The notes beneath the pieces are model-generated. The model was not told the DNA's origin. It saw only the letters and a list, made by a program, of their open reading frames with translations, and did not search any database. Positions 21,402 to 33,849 of a stretch of DNA of 64,000 nucleotides are shown piece after piece (position 1 is the first letter of the stretch; the number at the start of each line of letters is the position of its first letter). The stretch is from Paraphoma chrysanthemicola (lineage: Eukaryota > Ascomycota > Dothideomycetes > Pleosporales > Phaeosphaeriaceae): positions 558,001 through 622,000 of the forward strand of contig JAGMWG010000005.1 in the NCBI GenBank assembly GCA_020744225.1, in the 5' to 3' direction. The position numbers were made by a program, and so were the translations under genes.

Positions 21402-22920
21402 TGTGACGACTTGTCGATGGACTGTCTTACGAAAGTGTTTGTGGTTCGACTCGAGGAGACTTGATGGTTCTGATTTATGTTAATCTCCATCATGCCGATC
21501 ATGTGCTAACGTCGACATGAAACATACCAAGTCGTGGAGGAACGAAACAGCGAGTCTGAAGTGGCGATACCGACAAAGGTATGCTGTGTCCTTATCAGGC
21601 GTTGAGTCTGCGAGAGGCCCCGGACCGTCGCAGTGATCGAACTGGAGAGAAGAGAAAGATGCTCCACAGATTGATTGACACAAACCAGAGCTGTGGAACG
21701 TGGTTATCTATATACAATGCACGGAACAACGGCCCATGCACCATCAAACTCTAGCTCCCTGGTCAAGACGGGGTAACTACGCCGTGGTTGTTGCCCCAGC
21801 GTGCGCCCCTCCCCCAGACGGCTCCTCCAGACTGATCCTGCTAGCCACCATAAGCTGAGCAGAGCAAGAATTGGCCATGCGAGTCCCGAATTCGGGTACG
21901 CTCGATCATCAAAGCAGCGTGTTGCGGACATTCCGTCGAATGGGAGCGCAGCAAAGGGTTGCGCCTCAGTTTCTAGAACTGGTCACTCTGCTTGGCACGG
22001 CGGAAAACTCACAGCGGGAGTGGTGGAGTATCAAAATGCGTCTTGGCCATGCCAAGCAAGCACACTTCTTCCGTCCAGTCGCGCGAGGGCGTGGCGTTCA
22101 TCTCTCTCGATGCTCACGGACCCGGGGTCTCCCCACCATGATTGCCTGCGACCGCTGGGGAAGCAACGGCCCACTATACTGCTTTGGGCGTCAGCAAGGC
22201 CCTCCCCCGCCAGCACAAAGCGCTACGGTTGTTGTGGGCATTTATCCGTGAATTAAACAAGGGCTACGGTCGGAGTGATGGATGCCCCACGGTCGAACCG
22301 AGCTGCGATTGCGGAAAGTGGAGAGTCAATGCAGAAGGTTGAATCGACGTTGGTTCTTTGTAGCGGTAGACACATCTCAACAGGCAAAAGACGGTTGTTT
22401 GCGACACGAAGTAGGTGCGAACTTGACGTGACTCGCGCAAATTCTCCACAGCTTCATCAACCGAGGGTATCATCAAAATGAGCGCATGATAAGGATCGCA
22501 TCACCAGCACCAAATTAACCTTCTCTGCATGAAACGCACGCTGAGGTCTCCCGTGCACAAAACGACCGATTCCCCGACCGAGCTTCGCCAGACAAGCATT
22601 TGGCGGCCACGCAGCATCGCTCGCCAGTTGGCGAAGACACGCACCTGAAAGTCTTGGAACCGTCTCGGCATCGGCACTGATTCGCACGAGATCGCAGCGC
22701 GCATACGATTCTAAATCCGCCAGGCCGGACTACCAGAGCAAGAGTGCGTAGTTGGTGACTTCAACACTTTTTACGCAAGATTTCCCGTCGCCAAATCAAA
22801 TTCCCACAAACCTCGCCAAGTGACCGAAGTCACAAAGAAACGAGAGAAGTTCCGCCCGCGGCCGTGCCGTTTCCCATCTTGGAGTTATTGGATGGTGTCG
22901 CTTGGGAGCACTCTGGAAGC
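21402..22920. other. Divergent intergenic region
   Basis: This 1.5 kb region separates the divergent MFS transporter and DUF2264 genes. Short open frames only (up to 151 codons) are present, without domain-like sequence. A TATA-like TATCTATATACAATG lies near 21707, about 300 nt upstream of the transporter start on the minus side. No repeats are seen. Confidence 0.5.
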
Positions 22921-24931
22921 ATGACTGCCGCCACCGCAAACGCCAATCGCGCCTTCCCGCTGCACCCATTCTCCACGAATCCGCTCAAGACGCGTGACGA
23001 TGTCGTTAACGCCGTGGCTTCGCTCTTAGATCCGCTTGTGTCTGGCTTTTCGCCACAGAATGCTTTGATCAAGGTAGGTAGCACTGGTACTAGATTTGAT
23101 GAGACGGCTGCGCAGGTCGAGGGGTATGCGCGTCCGCTGTGGGGTCTTGCGCCGCTGCTCGCTGGCGGAAGCAAGTATGAGCATGCGGACAAGTTTGTCC
23201 AAGGTTTGATTTCCGGGACAGATCCTGAGAACGAGGAATTTTGGGGGTATATGGAAGATACTGATCAGCGTATGGTTGAGGCGTGTCCAATTGGGTACAC
23301 GCTTGCTATAGCGAGTAAGGACTTTTGGGAGCCATTGACAGACAAGCAGAAGAAGAATGTTGAAGCATGGCTGGGGAGTATGAATGACAAGGAAATGCCA
23401 AACACCAATTGGTACGAGTTTTTGATGCAACAATTTTTTCGATTGACATTAATATCTTGCCAGGCTATGGTTCCGCGTCTTTGCCAACCTCGGGCTCGAG
23501 CGAAATGGAGCAAACTGGTCCAAAGAACGTCTTGAAGCTGACATCAAGCAATTGAACACCTTCTACCGCGGTGATGGCTGGTCCAACGACGGGCCCGAAC
23601 ACTACCGCCAAATGGATTACTACTCCGGCTCCTTCGCCATCCAATACCTCCAGCTCCTCTACTCCAAGCTCGCCGCCGACATCGACCCCACGCAAGCCGC
23701 AGAATACAAGAAGCGCGCCCAACTCTATGCGCTCGACTTCGTGCACTACTTCGATTCCGAAGGCCGCGCCATTACTTTTGGTCGCTCCCTAACCTACCGC
23801 TGGGCCATGGCCGCCTTCTGGGCCGCCATTGCCTTCGCAGACGTCGAGCTCCCCGCGCCACTGACCTGGGGTGTCGTCAAGGGCATCTGGTTACGCAACC
23901 TCCGGTGGTGGACTACCCAACATGACATATTCCAATCCAACGGCATGCTCACCGTCGGCTTCTCGTACCCCAACACTTATCTAGCCGAGAACTACAATTC
24001 CCCCGGCTCGCCCTACTGGTGCATGCTTTCGTTCGCTTGCCTCGCCATGCCCGCCGAGCACCCCTTTTGGAGTGCCCCCGAAGAACCACATCCCTTCGCC
24101 AACGAGCGCGTCGTCAAAGCCCTCCCACACCCTCGACACATTGTCGTCCGCAGCGGCGGACACTCGTTCCTCCTCTCCAGCGGCCAATCATGCCACTACG
24201 CCATCAAGAATTCCAACGCCAAATACGGCAAATTCGCATACAGCGCTGCCTTTGCATACTCCGTTTCAACCGGGTACCAGGAGCTCGAGCAATTCGTGCC
24301 CGAGTCCTCGCTCGCGCTATCCGAAGATGGCGGCGAGTTATGGAAAATGCGACGTGCGCACGACGCGGATTCGGAGATTGAGAATCATGACGGCGTGCCT
24401 GTGCTCGTGTCGAGTATGAAGCCCTGGCACGATGTCGAGGTGTTGACGTATTTGATTCCGCCGGCGGAAGACACGCCGAATTGGCATATCAGGGTGCATA
24501 GGATTCGCACAAAGCGCGATCTCAAGACTGCAGAGGGTGCGTGGAGTGTGTATGGCGCTAGAGAAAAAGATGGAAGGATTTTGACTGAACTTCCCGAATT
24601 CATTGGGGATGGAGAGGGTAGGAAGGCAGATGGTAAGAGTGCGTTTGCGATGTCTAGGACTGGAGCTGTGGGAATCACGGATCTGGTCCAGGACGTGAGA
24701 CAGGGAAGTGTGATTTTGTCGGATGCAAATTCGAATCTGGTGGAGTCAAGAAGTGTACTGCCCACTGTGCAGGGGAATCTCAAGGCCGGCGAGACAACGT
24801 GGTATGTCACGGCAGTGTTTGCATTGCCGTCGAGCGTGGAGGGGTGGAAAGAGTCTTGGGAAGCCGGATGGGAGCACAAGCCATCTGTGCCGAAGTGGGT
24901 GGTGAACAAGATTTCCGAGAGCAGAAACTAG
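22921..24931 (+). CDS. DUF2264 family protein, probable (alpha/alpha)6-barrel carbohydrate-active enzyme
   Basis: Two exons, 22921..23411 and 23464..24931, give 652 residues. Donor GTACGA and acceptor TTGCCAG join TG to G and create NWLWFRVFANLGL, a hallmark of the family. DUF2264 proteins occur in bacteria and fungi and look like glycan-processing hydrolases or lyases, though no reaction is firmly established. Further blocks are AQVEGYARPLWGLAPLL, NEEFWGYMEDTDQRMVEACP, RGDGWSNDGPEHYRQMDYY, FGRSLTYRWAMAAFWAA and NYNSPGSPYWCMLSFACLA; Asp, Glu and aromatic residues in these are candidate substrate contacts. There is no signal peptide, so an intracellular location is likely. The open frame extends 57 nt upstream, but the first ATG in frame is at 22921. 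Confidence 0.88.
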
Positions 24932-26800
24932 GTTATACAGCTCGCGATAGAGCGCTAAAGTCCCAAATTATCCCCACGCCACAACAACTGATGCCTGAAT
25001 CACAGATGCAGTCCCAGTCCTTGTACCTCGTGCTTGGACATACGACCCCAGTCGAGCAAGCATGGTCCGTCCGCATGAATGCAGGACAGCCGTCATTCTG
25101 TGGCACCAAATTATGGTTTCTCCGATCTAATGTGCCCGTCTCTGGGCTTGGCATGTTCTTCTGGCAGTGGATGTCTCTCGTCACCCTTGTCCGTTCCATG
25201 ATACCTGCCTTGGTCATCCACATATCGGCTTGTTGGTCACGTCGAATGCAGGGACTCGTATCTTCTGAGACTCGAGCGAGATCGAGCGGACTTTGTGCCA
25301 GGGCGAAATCAATTGAAATGTGCGTCTCATCGCGCGATGTTCGCGTGGAATTTTTGTAGCTTCGTACGCTAGGCATAGTTGCAGAATCAACTCTCTTCCT
25401 AGATTTGGAGACGTTTGGCGATTCAGGAAGGAGACTTGGCTGTCCTACAAAGTATTAATAAGTGAGTTGAGAATATCTTGGAATCCACACCCTACTCTTC
25501 ATGCTCGTGATCCACAACTCCTCGTCAACACCATACCTCGCCTTGCTGCTCAGTTCTGAGCTCAGACTCCGCTCGTGCAAGCCTACAAGCATCGCATCGT
25601 GGACAGCAGATCTACATGCGGGGTCGAGATAGTGAATGTAGTTGTCACAGATAAAGACCGAACCGCCGCGCTTGTTTGTGTACTACACCCCAGTGTTGCA
25701 TACGCAGTTCGACATGCGGTAAGGGGCCCTGGCGGCTCTAGTCTCAGAGCAATCGATTAGATACCTGGAGGGATCGAAATGCTTTGGGGTTTGAGGCGGA
25801 GAGAAACGAGCTGCGAGGGGGTTCATGGTGGTAAGCGCGTGTTGGCAGTGAAAATTGATAAACGTGGTGAATGAAGGTTACATATTTGTGAAATGATGAA
25901 TGTGATGCGTGAGGTTGGGAGGCAGTGTGTAATGCGAAAGAAGGGAGCGTCTCGGTTTGCAATGGCAAGGGAAGAGGGATGCCGTGCATGCTGGCAATGC
26001 CGAGTAGTCGCTTCCTTTTCTGTACAATTTGTGAGGCCACTTTCAACATGATTGGACATGTGCTGCTGTATCAATTCGCTTCAAAGTAAAGCTTCGATCT
26101 TTTGGTCACGTTACTACAAAGAATGAGTGCATTCTCCTACATTCGTCGAACTTTGATGCCCTTAAAAGACCATGTCCATGACAAGATGTTCACTTCTTCC
26201 AATCGGATATAGTATAACCACATCTACAAACGTCGTGAGAGGTTAATATTATTGACCAGCCTATGTAGACGTAGGGAAATCTCAGCAATCTGGCGATTTT
26301 CTAGATTTGCCAGCTAGTCGCCGCGTAGGGCTGGTGTTGAGGAACGAGAGGCCAGCAGGCGCGTTCGAAGCGCACGTCAAGCGCCGGCTGAGCGACTGAG
26401 CGACAGGGTCTCGCCCCACCCAACGACTCATAGGGACGCGTGCAGCCTCAAGCCCACTACATTCCCCCACCGAGATCCCAGATTCGTTCGCTGCTATCGC
26501 TACTGCGCCCATATATTGCTGCCCTCCTCCCGCACTCACTTTCTGCTCCCTACCAAAACGGCGCAACCAGCCCCCGCCCCCGCGCCGCCCACGTCCGAAG
26601 GCCCTCGCTCGACTCTGCGCATTGCCAGCCAGCTCACCACCGCGTCTGCCATCCTCTGGGACCCCAAGTTCACTACACGACCACCCCCGGGCGAGCTCAA
26701 AGCCACGCACGCGGGGACGCTTGCTGTGCCCTACCGCACCGACTCGTCCATCAGTGTCCGCAACCTCGGCGAAGGCCAGATTATCCCGGTAGTTCCCACC
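24932..26800. other. Intergenic region and long PHO85 leader
   Basis: No gene is supported in these 1.9 kb. From 26516 to 26800 the frame of the kinase gene stays open upstream of its ATG but contains no other ATG, so it is annotated here as leader. The part before 26300 is AT-richer and shows nothing recognisable. Confidence 0.5.
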
Positions 26801-27832
26801 ATGGACAACCGACGGCACCCCAGCTCGTTCCAGCAGCTGGAAAAGCTAGGAGAGGGTACATATGCGACTGTACGTATGCTGCGCAAGGTGATGAGGACTG
26901 TATAGGCTAAGACATGGCAGGTGTTCAAGGGCCGTAACAGGCAAACCGGAGAACTAGTTGCGCTCAAGGAAATCCACCTCGACTCAGAAGAAGGAACGCC
27001 CTCGACCGCTATCCGCGAGATCTCGCTTATGAAGGAGCTCCGCCACGAGAACATTGTCCTGCTTCACGATGTTATCCACACCGAGAACAAGCTTATGTTG
27101 GTCTTTGAGTTCATGGACAAGGACCTGAAGAGATATATGGACTCGCGAGGCGACCGGGGAGCTCTAGATCCTGCCACCATCAAGTCCTTCATGTACCAGC
27201 TGCTGCGTGGAATCGCCTTCTGCCACGAGAACCGCGTTCTGCACCGCGACTTAAAGCCACAGAATCTGCTCATCAACAACCGGGGCCAGTTGAAGCTGGC
27301 TGATTTTGGTCTTGCGCGTGCTTTTGGTATCCCCGTCAACACCTTCTCCAACGAAGTTGTAACCCTATGGTATCGCGCCCCTGATGTGCTGCTCGGCAGT
27401 CGAACCTATAACACAAGTATCGATATCTGGTCGGCAGGCTGCATCATGGCTGAGATGTACACCGGGCGGCCACTCTTCCCAGGAACCACGAACGAGGACC
27501 AAGTGCAGAAGATCTTTAGGCTGATGGGCACGCCATCCGAGCGTTCGTGGCCGGGCATCTCCCAGTTACCCGAGTACAAGGGCAACTTTCCAGTGTACGC
27601 AACACAAGACCTACGTCTGATCCTCCCCCAAGTCGACCAGGTTGGTCTGAACCTTCTGAGTAGCATGCTCCAGCTTCGGCCAGAGATGCGCGTATCAGCC
27701 GCAGCCTCCCTTCAACACCCATGGTTCAATGACCTGCCTCAGAGACAGCATGAGCATGCCTTGGCGGCCGCTCAAGCTCAGGCGCAACAAGCACAAATGG
27801 GCGGTTACCAAGTGCCTCAGAACGCCTACTAG
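26801..27832 (+). CDS. PHO85: PHO85/PHOA-type cyclin-dependent kinase
   Basis: Two exons, 26801..26869 and 26921..27832, give 326 residues. The 51-nt intron (GTACGT...GGCAG) falls after GEGTYAT and before VFKGRN. The product is a serine/threonine CDK that pairs with Pcl-type cyclins and controls phosphate response, development and cell cycle in fungi. Motifs in order are the Gly-rich loop LGEGTYATVFKG, the catalytic Lys in VALKEIHLD, the cyclin-binding helix PSTAIRE, HRDLKPQN, ADFGLARAFG, and TLWYRAPDVLLG in the activation segment. The C-terminal tail is Gln/Ala-rich (AAAQAQAQQAQ). The start HPSSFQQLEKLGEG agrees with the Aspergillus PHOA start region. All catalytic residues are present. Confidence 0.96.
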
Positions 27833-29615
27833 CATCACGGCATTTCATTTGCTCCACAGATGTGCGGATTCTCGGGTTCCCAGAGCGCCTTCTAGGATAG
27901 AGGCGCAACATTCCACCCGCTGATGGACCAGACTCAAGTACTTCAAGACCCTTTTCACCAAGGAGAAATTCCGTTCAGCCAGTTCATTTCACAGCCCAGC
28001 TTGGGAACAGTGCTGCCATTGACCGGTACGAGATTACCGCCTCTAAGACTCGTTCCCCCAGTGGACTCGGCATGGCTTGACACGCCACAAGAGCCAAACG
28101 CTGCATACGATTCTTTTACCCAAGGGTATACTCTTAAACAGTTCTAGCGGGGTCTATCTCGCACGGCGTACTTATCTTGTATGCCCAAAGACGAATTTCA
28201 CTGTTGTCTTCTTCCTACCTTCTGCACCTTCAAGTGTGCATCGCATTATGCCGTTGACATAGAGCCGTTCCGCTGACCTTACCCTTCTTCTTATCTCTTC
28301 GGTTGCGCTAGAAGCACCTGGTTCCCTCGCCCCTTGATGTTCGCTTCATAAGTATATTCATGACCTGCCTCTCTCAACCACATCCCACCTCAGCCTAGTG
28401 CACTCGTACACATTTCGGAAACCCAGCCTGGTCGAACCCCCGAGACGGGACTAGGACACCGAATCTCGACACCACCCACTTCTCACGGAGCATACTCCGC
28501 AAGCCACGCACGCAACCGCCTCGGCAGCGGCCCGTTTTGCAGTCGTCCACGCTATTCCCACGGAAATCTTACACAAGAGACTCGCTGAAGTGTGGTTCAA
28601 GTGCACCAGTCTTCATAGGCAGGTTGATTGGCTGGGTACTTTACCCTTTTTTCGGCATGCGTGCAAAAGTCCTCACACTATATGTCTTAGACCAACCATA
28701 TTATGACCACTCATATCCTTCGCCAATCTATTACCACAACTTCAAAAGGACACCTATTGTATCGCTAATCCATGCTCCGTGCAGTAAGATCAGATCAGTC
28801 TTGTCTCCTATTACACATGCATGACAAAGATATTTGAAATCCTGATCGGTCAATGGGAGGACCTTCCTCTTCGAAAGGTCGGAGTGCAGCTTGGCTGCGG
28901 AGACATGGTGCCGCACACGGGACGATCCCTTTTGAACGGCGTTCTTGAGTACTTGTGCATGTGACGTCGTCGAGTGGCAGGAAACCGTGCATGATCAGCA
29001 TGAGTGCGAAAACCAACGACAGGCACGTGGAACCGTTTGAGTCCCCACTTGCGATCGTCACATCTGGTCAGAGTCATGATGGTCCTGGTCACGCACTGCC
29101 TTGATTTAGGAAGATCTGGAGTTTGAGAGTTTCTGTGTGTATGCCAATGAATTGCTTGAAGTGGAATGCGATCGCCTCAAAGAAACCGGAAGATTAAATG
29201 TAAAATATAATGAGATAACAGGACATGCGGGTAACGATAAAAAAACTCCGTTGGTATATCGATGAGTTTGGAAAAAGTGAATTTGCTCCAATGCCTGCCT
29301 GCCTGCCAACTGCATGAATCCACTGCCTGCTGTCGTTGCTGTCGGATGCCCCATGCTACACAGCGTCGTGTCCTCGACCGAATACTCCACGAGGATGAAT
29401 GCTCCTAACCCCGCTTGTATCCGCCTCAGCATCTTGCTCCTTTCTCGTCACACAACTCGCCAGCCAACGAGATACGTGTGTTCCGTGATAGTTGTGATGT
29501 AACCAGATGTGTCCGAAAGCCGTATTGCACTCGCATCCCAATGCCTGCGTAGGTTGCGAACAGCCGTATGTCAAAAACGTAAAACCGAGTAACGTGTTGC
29601 TCAAATGCGCTCCGC
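27833..29615. other. Convergent 3' region with one unexplained small frame
   Basis: These 1.8 kb separate PHO85 from a convergent short gene. An ATG-initiated frame of 74 codons at 27923..28147 directly follows the PHO85 stop; it has no known domain and may lie in the 3' UTR. The rest shows only short frames. No repeat or RNA gene was found. Confidence 0.5.
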
Positions 29616-29981
29616 TTATGCCTTCTCGTTGATGACCTTTGGTCTAAACACCGCATCCTGGCCCGACATGCGTCTCGCAAGCGCGCGATCCAGTTTCGCG
29701 CCGAGCGCCAACTTGCTCATGTCGTCTGTCTTCTCACTGCTGAGGGCATATCTTTGCTGGACAAGGCGCTTGTCTTCGAGGCGATCAAACTGCTGGTTCC
29801 ATGTCTTGATGTCCTGAGACTTTGGGTCACCGGAGGTCGACGATGCTGCCGAGAGGTGCGAGGGCGCGATGGAGGGTGTGAGGGTCGGTGTTGCGCTGTA
29901 CGTGGACATTCTTGTTGAGGCGCGGTTGCCGGTGGACTGTGGTTTCTTTGCGTTAGGAGATGTTTGGGCGGCGGAGGACAT
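29616..29981 (-). CDS. Short conserved fungal protein, function unknown
   Basis: Single exon of 121 residues. The open frame continues upstream to 30455, but the upstream part crosses a splice-like CTAACGTAAG and reads through Thr and Pro runs, so the ATG at 29981 is preferred. The first 60 residues are Ser/Thr/Pro-rich. The C-terminal half is charged and helical, with NQQFDRLEDKRLVQQRYALS and LALGAKLDRALARRMSGQD; this ordered block looks conserved rather than random. No signal peptide, membrane helix or catalytic motif is seen. Just upstream on the coding strand lies an ACC/ACT-rich repeat, presumably in the 5' leader. I do not recognise the family. Confidence 0.6.
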   Translation of the reverse strand: MSSAAQTSPNAKKPQSTGNRASTRMSTYSATPTLTPSIAPSHLSAASSTSGDPKSQDIKTWNQQFDRLEDKRLVQQRYALSSEKTDDMSKLALGAKLDRALARRMSGQDAVFRPKVINEKA

Positions 29982-32568
29982 AGTGTGTGGAAAGTTTGTG
30001 GTGGTAGTGGTAGTGGTGGCTGTGTACTTTGGGGGAGCGGGAGCGGGAAAAAGGAATGTGATAGGGATGAATGTAGAAGCGCAAACGCCGAAACAAGTGC
30101 TGGGCAGGTAGATGGCGGCAGTAGAGCAGGGTGTCTGAAACGGGCGGTGGATACGGTATAATAGCGACTTACGTTGGCTAGGATCGGCCGCGACGACTCC
30201 AACGAGTTCGTCATGATGTATGCCGTGGAGAGTGGTACGTGTGCAGTCGGAGGTGTGAGTTAGATGGCGTTGCGGGCTGCTGGGCACTGGTAGTCGCGCG
30301 CGAACAGATATTGACGAGTCACAGTTTGATGAGGTGTGCGGCACAACAGCCAGAGCGTGCTGAAGGAGTCCTTCCCGGTGGGTGGAAGAAGGCGGAGAGG
30401 CGGCGTAGTCAGAGAGAGTCCTGTGCTCAGCGTATCCGGGCTCTGCGCGTTTCAAAGGGCCCAGATCGGCAAGGGGGCAACGTGTGAAGACAAGATCCGC
30501 TCGCAGGGGTCGCAGGGCTAGTGTAGTTAAAGCCGAGTGGCAGTCACGGTCGCGGACTCTGGAATCTGCGGCAATCGTGTTGTTGTGGAATAAAGCAGGT
30601 CAACGGTGGCCACAGGGAAAAGCGCATGAACACAGGCAAGAGCAGGTGCGACCCTTTTTAGCACCACCAGTACGCCGTCGCACGCTGAAACCGCGCAATG
30701 TAAGGATTGCTGCACTTCGATAGAGCGAGCACACCATGCAGCCAGCCTCTCAGACACCCGCCAGGGGTTAAGCAAAGAGGCGCCGGCTCGTAGGCTCCAT
30801 CTGGTCGCAGCCACTCAAGCCGCGGCCTCGCCGCTCCCCACGCTGCTGCCACGTGGGAACCGCACGCAACTGGCGGAGCGTCCCACATTGCCGGAGACGC
30901 CTTTATCTCTTGTTTGTCGGTCTCGCAAGCACATCGCGGACAAAGGCGGCCAGACACGTGAACAAAAGGACCTACCATACCTTGCAGGCACGCTGAGACA
31001 CGGCCATTGACAGCGCAAAGCCACCGCGACATACGCCGCGCTTTGCATGTGGAAGTGTCAGACGGCAAACCTTCAGTCGACGCATGTTCAACCGCTCTGC
31101 CATGCGCCTGCAGCTAGGCTAGTCCCTAACGTCGTCCACGGCCAGCCGTCGAAGCTCGGTCAGCCTGGCCCCTCACCCGTTCGCATACCAGACGGGAATT
31201 GTGCCCGTCTCACGCTGCAGCCACGCTCAATGCTGGACGAGCTCCATCAGTCATACACTTCTCGCGAAGTCCATGCGATTACGCTCTTCGCCATGGCATT
31301 ATCTGCCTGAAAAGGAGGTGTGAACACGAGACGTCATGCCCTCGATCTGTACCACCGAACGGCATATTGACGGCCCTTTCTCCATCTCAGAATCACTTCT
31401 ATCCTTGCATTCTGTTCCTGCCTCAATTACTCAGAATCACAATGTCAGACATTTTGACGCTGCGTTCACGAAGCCCATCAGCAACAACACGAACCGCACT
31501 GCTTAAACATGATGATACCCATGTCCGCGCAACCGCTGGCCGACCATCCACATTGACCCACAAAGGTAAGCTCCCACGTTGCTGACCACGTGGCAATGAA
31601 GGGTCCTGCACGACATGGGCGAATTGAAATTCTTGCTGCCCTGGCCCAGTCCTTCGCGGAGAAACGGAAAGTTCCTAGTTTGGCATGACTCAATCGACCA
31701 GGCATGTGCGTCGCATGCTTACCTCCAAAAAGTCATGGTGACTGTTGCTTGAAGCGAGTGTCACTCTTCATGACTTGACATATGCCTCGCACACATCCAT
31801 GAGATATGGTGACTTTTGATGCTGCCATGTTTCTGTACCTGACATATCCCCTCTAAACTCAATTCCTCGCTTAAGTACCGCTCGACGCCGGCTACAATTT
31901 TGGGCACACCCATTGTCTGGCCTCTGCCTGACAAGCTTCAAGCCACACCGGCTCCCGCCGCTGTCCCCAAAACTCTGCTAAGCGCCGGGAAAAGACGTTG
32001 TTAACTCGGCAGAGCATGGCAATCACGCGTGGGCATTGCGGGACCAGTAAGAGTCATGGGCGTCGGGGCCCAATCAAACTTTATTGTCGTCGGGAGTTGA
32101 TGTCTGGGGAAGATAGGAAAGATGAATTCGCATGGTTTGAAAGTGGTTTTGAGGTTGAATTTGAGTTTGGCAGGGCGTCGAGCATGTTGCGTAGAGAGGA
32201 CAGGTAGAATGTGTGTGTGTGTGTGTCGATGTTAGACGACGGAAAAAAAAGCCGGTGCGCACATGATGCAAGATGTAGGTGCGGAGGATGTAACATTCGC
32301 TAACTAATCTTCTGAAGGATCGGGAAAGTTCATGGTGTAGGTTTCACGCACATGTAGATGTCGAGATCGTCACGAATACATGGTAAATCAACATATTGCT
32401 TCCTCGACTCCAAGTTCTCGGCTGCGCAATGCACTTCGATATCCCCAGGCACAAAGATCTCTAGAGACTATTGCCCCTTGTTGATGCCAGCATCCCAACT
32501 CATCACCTCGAGCAGGTGCTTTGTGACACAAACAGAGATTCTTTGTCGTCCACCCTCCACTTCCCCTC
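29982..32568. other. Long intergenic stretch
   Basis: Nothing in these 2.6 kb is supported as a gene. A GTGGTA-type short repeat lies at 29999..30019 in the leader of the neighbouring small gene. A (GT)8 microsatellite lies at 32211..32226. A 47-codon frame from an ATG at 31442 is followed by GTAAGC, but no consistent downstream exon could be joined in frame. No tRNA, transposon end or long repeat was seen. Confidence 0.5.
32211..32226. repeat. (GT)8 microsatellite
   Basis: Eight uninterrupted GT units lie in the intergenic region downstream of the DUF1996 gene. It is a simple-sequence repeat, likely to vary in length between strains. Confidence 0.9.
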
Positions 32569-33849
32569 CTACATCTGTCCCGGCATCTTCGCCAGCCCTG
32601 TGAAAACATTAGCCCACAACATTCCCTCCCCAAGCATATCTCAAAATACTCACATCCATCAAGATTCTCATTGATAGCGCTCTTCACCGCGCACTTATTC
32701 ATTGCCGCAACACCCTGACTCTTCAACGGCCTCCCATTCTCACACGCCTGGAACATGCAACTATTATCCATCGCCCTCTGTAGACTATCGCCTTGCCACC
32801 CGAACAAGTAGTCTGCGTGCGTGCCGTACCCTTTGTTATCGTTGTAGCTTAGGAAGAACGGATTCGACCCATCTTTGGGCCACATGTTTGCGAACTGTGC
32901 AGTGTCCCACAGCGTTTCGTAGGCGACTTGCGGCATGCGGACGGGGTGGGATGCAGGGCAGGGGCCGGCGGCTTGGAAGGCTTCTTTGGTGGTCGAGTAC
33001 ATGTGGTCCTGGTGGTTGGGCGAGTCGACGTCTTTGCCGTTCCAGCAGCTGTGACGGGGTTAGATTTGAGTTAAATGAATGAGAGGGGGTGGGTATATGG
33101 GTTAGAGTGTGAGTGAGCGGAGAGGATACGTACGAGGGAAAGTGATGCACAGTCATAATTCCGCCTTTGCATGCCTTTGGTGGGAAATCAGGAAGTTCGG
33201 GGAAACGTGTGCCCTTGTCTTGCAGACAGACGAAGCGGAGACCGACGTGCTTCTTTGCGGCGTCGAGTGAGCTAGTCGTGGGGCTGCCCACTGTCATGCG
33301 GAAACCCTGATGCTGTTAGCGTTTCTAAGCACGTTCGTCGAGTGGAACAACCTTTGGGAATGCAGTAATCTTTTGATTTCCGTTGCTGTTGAAGTCTTGC
33401 TGCGTGTAGTAGATGGTCATGCCGCCGTTGATTCCGTTAGGCAGAGCAGTGTTCTGCATGATCGGGACACGCTTGTATGAGCCGTTCTCGTGTTTGAAGA
33501 ACATCGAAGCTGGTGATGAGTTAGCTCGTGCAGCCGTGTAGGTGCTCGAGAGTATGACCCGTCCAATAGTTACTTTGAAATGTTAGTAAAGTACCAGTTT
33601 CACCAAGCTCAAGAAGTATTACCTGAAGTCTTCCGTGAAGGTGCAAGTGGTGCAGCTCGCAACCTCGCCCGGGTCCTTATCCATGGTAGCATTGAACGCA
33701 TTGCCGCCGACAATCTGGTGCACGTGGGCAGAGGGTAGCTTTCCAGGCTCGACGAGTGGGTCAAGGCGCTGGATGCTCAAAGTCGAACATCCAAAGCGAA
33801 GTGCAGCCTGTGCAGGCGCGACGAGTGCGGCAATCTGGTACAGTCTCAT
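32569..33849 (-). CDS. Secreted DUF1996 protein
   Basis: Six exons on the minus strand, 33849..33623, 33572..33559, 33509..33352, 33306..33134, 33048..32654 and 32597..32569, give 331 residues. Exon 2 has only 14 nt and encodes the conserved SNYWT; all five introns are GT-AG and keep the frame. MRLYQIAALVAPAQA is a signal peptide. The mature protein has the DUF1996 blocks QRLDPLVEPGKLPSAHVHQI, KHENGSYKRVPIMQNTAL, GGIMTVHHFPSCWNGKDVD, SPNHQDHMYS and FGWQGDSLQRAMD, and ends NLDGWLAKMPGQM followed by a basic tail. DUF1996 proteins are extracellular fungal proteins, often with His residues placed as in metal or carbohydrate sites, but their reaction is not known. There is no WSC domain or GPI signal here. 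The exact last exon is less certain: reading continues to 32388 if the fifth intron is retained. Confidence 0.85.

Noticed and set aside
31442..31681. Possible two-exon small gene starting MSDILTLRSRSP
   Set aside because: The donor GTAAGC is good, but the only nearby acceptor puts the attractive downstream frame (RIEILAALAQSFAEKRK) out of phase.
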